Origin: JAYGED01 sp046582565
GTDB taxonomy: Bacteria; Pseudomonadota; Alphaproteobacteria; JAAXGF01
Assembly (NCBI GenBank): GCA_046582565.1
Contig: JAYGED010000196.1
Location: forward strand, 1-31,483
Length of the DNA: 31,483 bases
Reading direction: 5' to 3'
The notes below the pieces were generated by a model. It made no database searches. It was given only the letters and a program-made list of their open reading frames with translations, and was not told the origin of the DNA. Both the position numbers and the translations under genes were made by a program. Positions 31,483 to 31,483 of the stretch are shown here, piece after piece. Every line of letters starts with the position of its first letter. The first letter of the stretch is position 1.

Positions 31483-31483
31483 A

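Noticed and set aside
1..31483. Novel defence or mobile system
   Set aside because: No transposase, integrase, recombinase, nuclease-helicase pair or prophage genes were found; nearly all genes belong to known families.

Overview
The window is G+C-rich, densely packed chromosomal DNA from an alphaproteobacterium, most like a Rhodospirillales-type organism. This rests on the gene order erpA / dgt-argS-SPOR-nagZ-(S2P)-scpA-scpB-tatA-tatB-tatC-serS-surE-pcm-nlpD-like, a conserved alphaproteobacterial neighbourhood from general knowledge, and on protein resemblance. No plasmid, phage, transposase, CRISPR, tRNA or rRNA signature was seen, and no gene-free stretch exceeds 300 bases.

Layout. (1) 1-3248, plus strand: the 3' part of an ilvD-type dehydratase, an enoyl-CoA hydratase/isomerase and a LinB/DhaA-type haloalkane dehalogenase. 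(2) 3245-5434, minus strand: a small P-loop kinase, the Fe-S carrier erpA, exonuclease III and a GFA-fold zinc protein. (3) 5542-9248, plus: dgt, argS and a SPOR-domain cell-envelope protein. The SPOR gene is preceded by a 23-bp tandem duplication that makes two chained seven-residue mini-ORFs. (4) 9305-11955: a DUF454 membrane protein and a divergent AraC regulator/MFS transporter pair with a striking inverted repeat between them. (5) 12049-15181: nagZ, a site-2-type protease, scpA and scpB. (6) 15190-18041: a two-gene Fe(III) ABC importer (permease and ATPase, no binding protein here) behind a Fur-box-like palindrome. (7) 18130-23390: tatABC, serS, surE, pcm and a LysM/M23 lipoprotein. (8) 23391-25244: a heptamer-repeat spacer, then agmatinase and a DUF815 ATPase on the minus strand. 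(9) 25335-29490: a cupin, putA and a methyltransferase, chained by overlapping stop/start codons. (10) 29487-31483, minus: a TTC38-like TPR protein and the C-terminal part of an iron-containing alcohol dehydrogenase.

Functionally the core is housekeeping: nucleotide sanitation (dgt, surE), tRNA charging (argS, serS), chromosome condensation (scpAB), folded-protein export (tatABC), cell-wall turnover and division (SPOR, nagZ, NlpD-like), protein repair (pcm) and Fe-S assembly (erpA). Accessory parts handle iron uptake, proline and agmatine nitrogen, and possibly halogenated compounds. I found no convincing new multi-gene system. The most unusual signals are small-scale: the mini-ORF duplication before the SPOR gene, the 12-bp repeats before serS, the heptamer array after the NlpD-like gene, and the putative operators.
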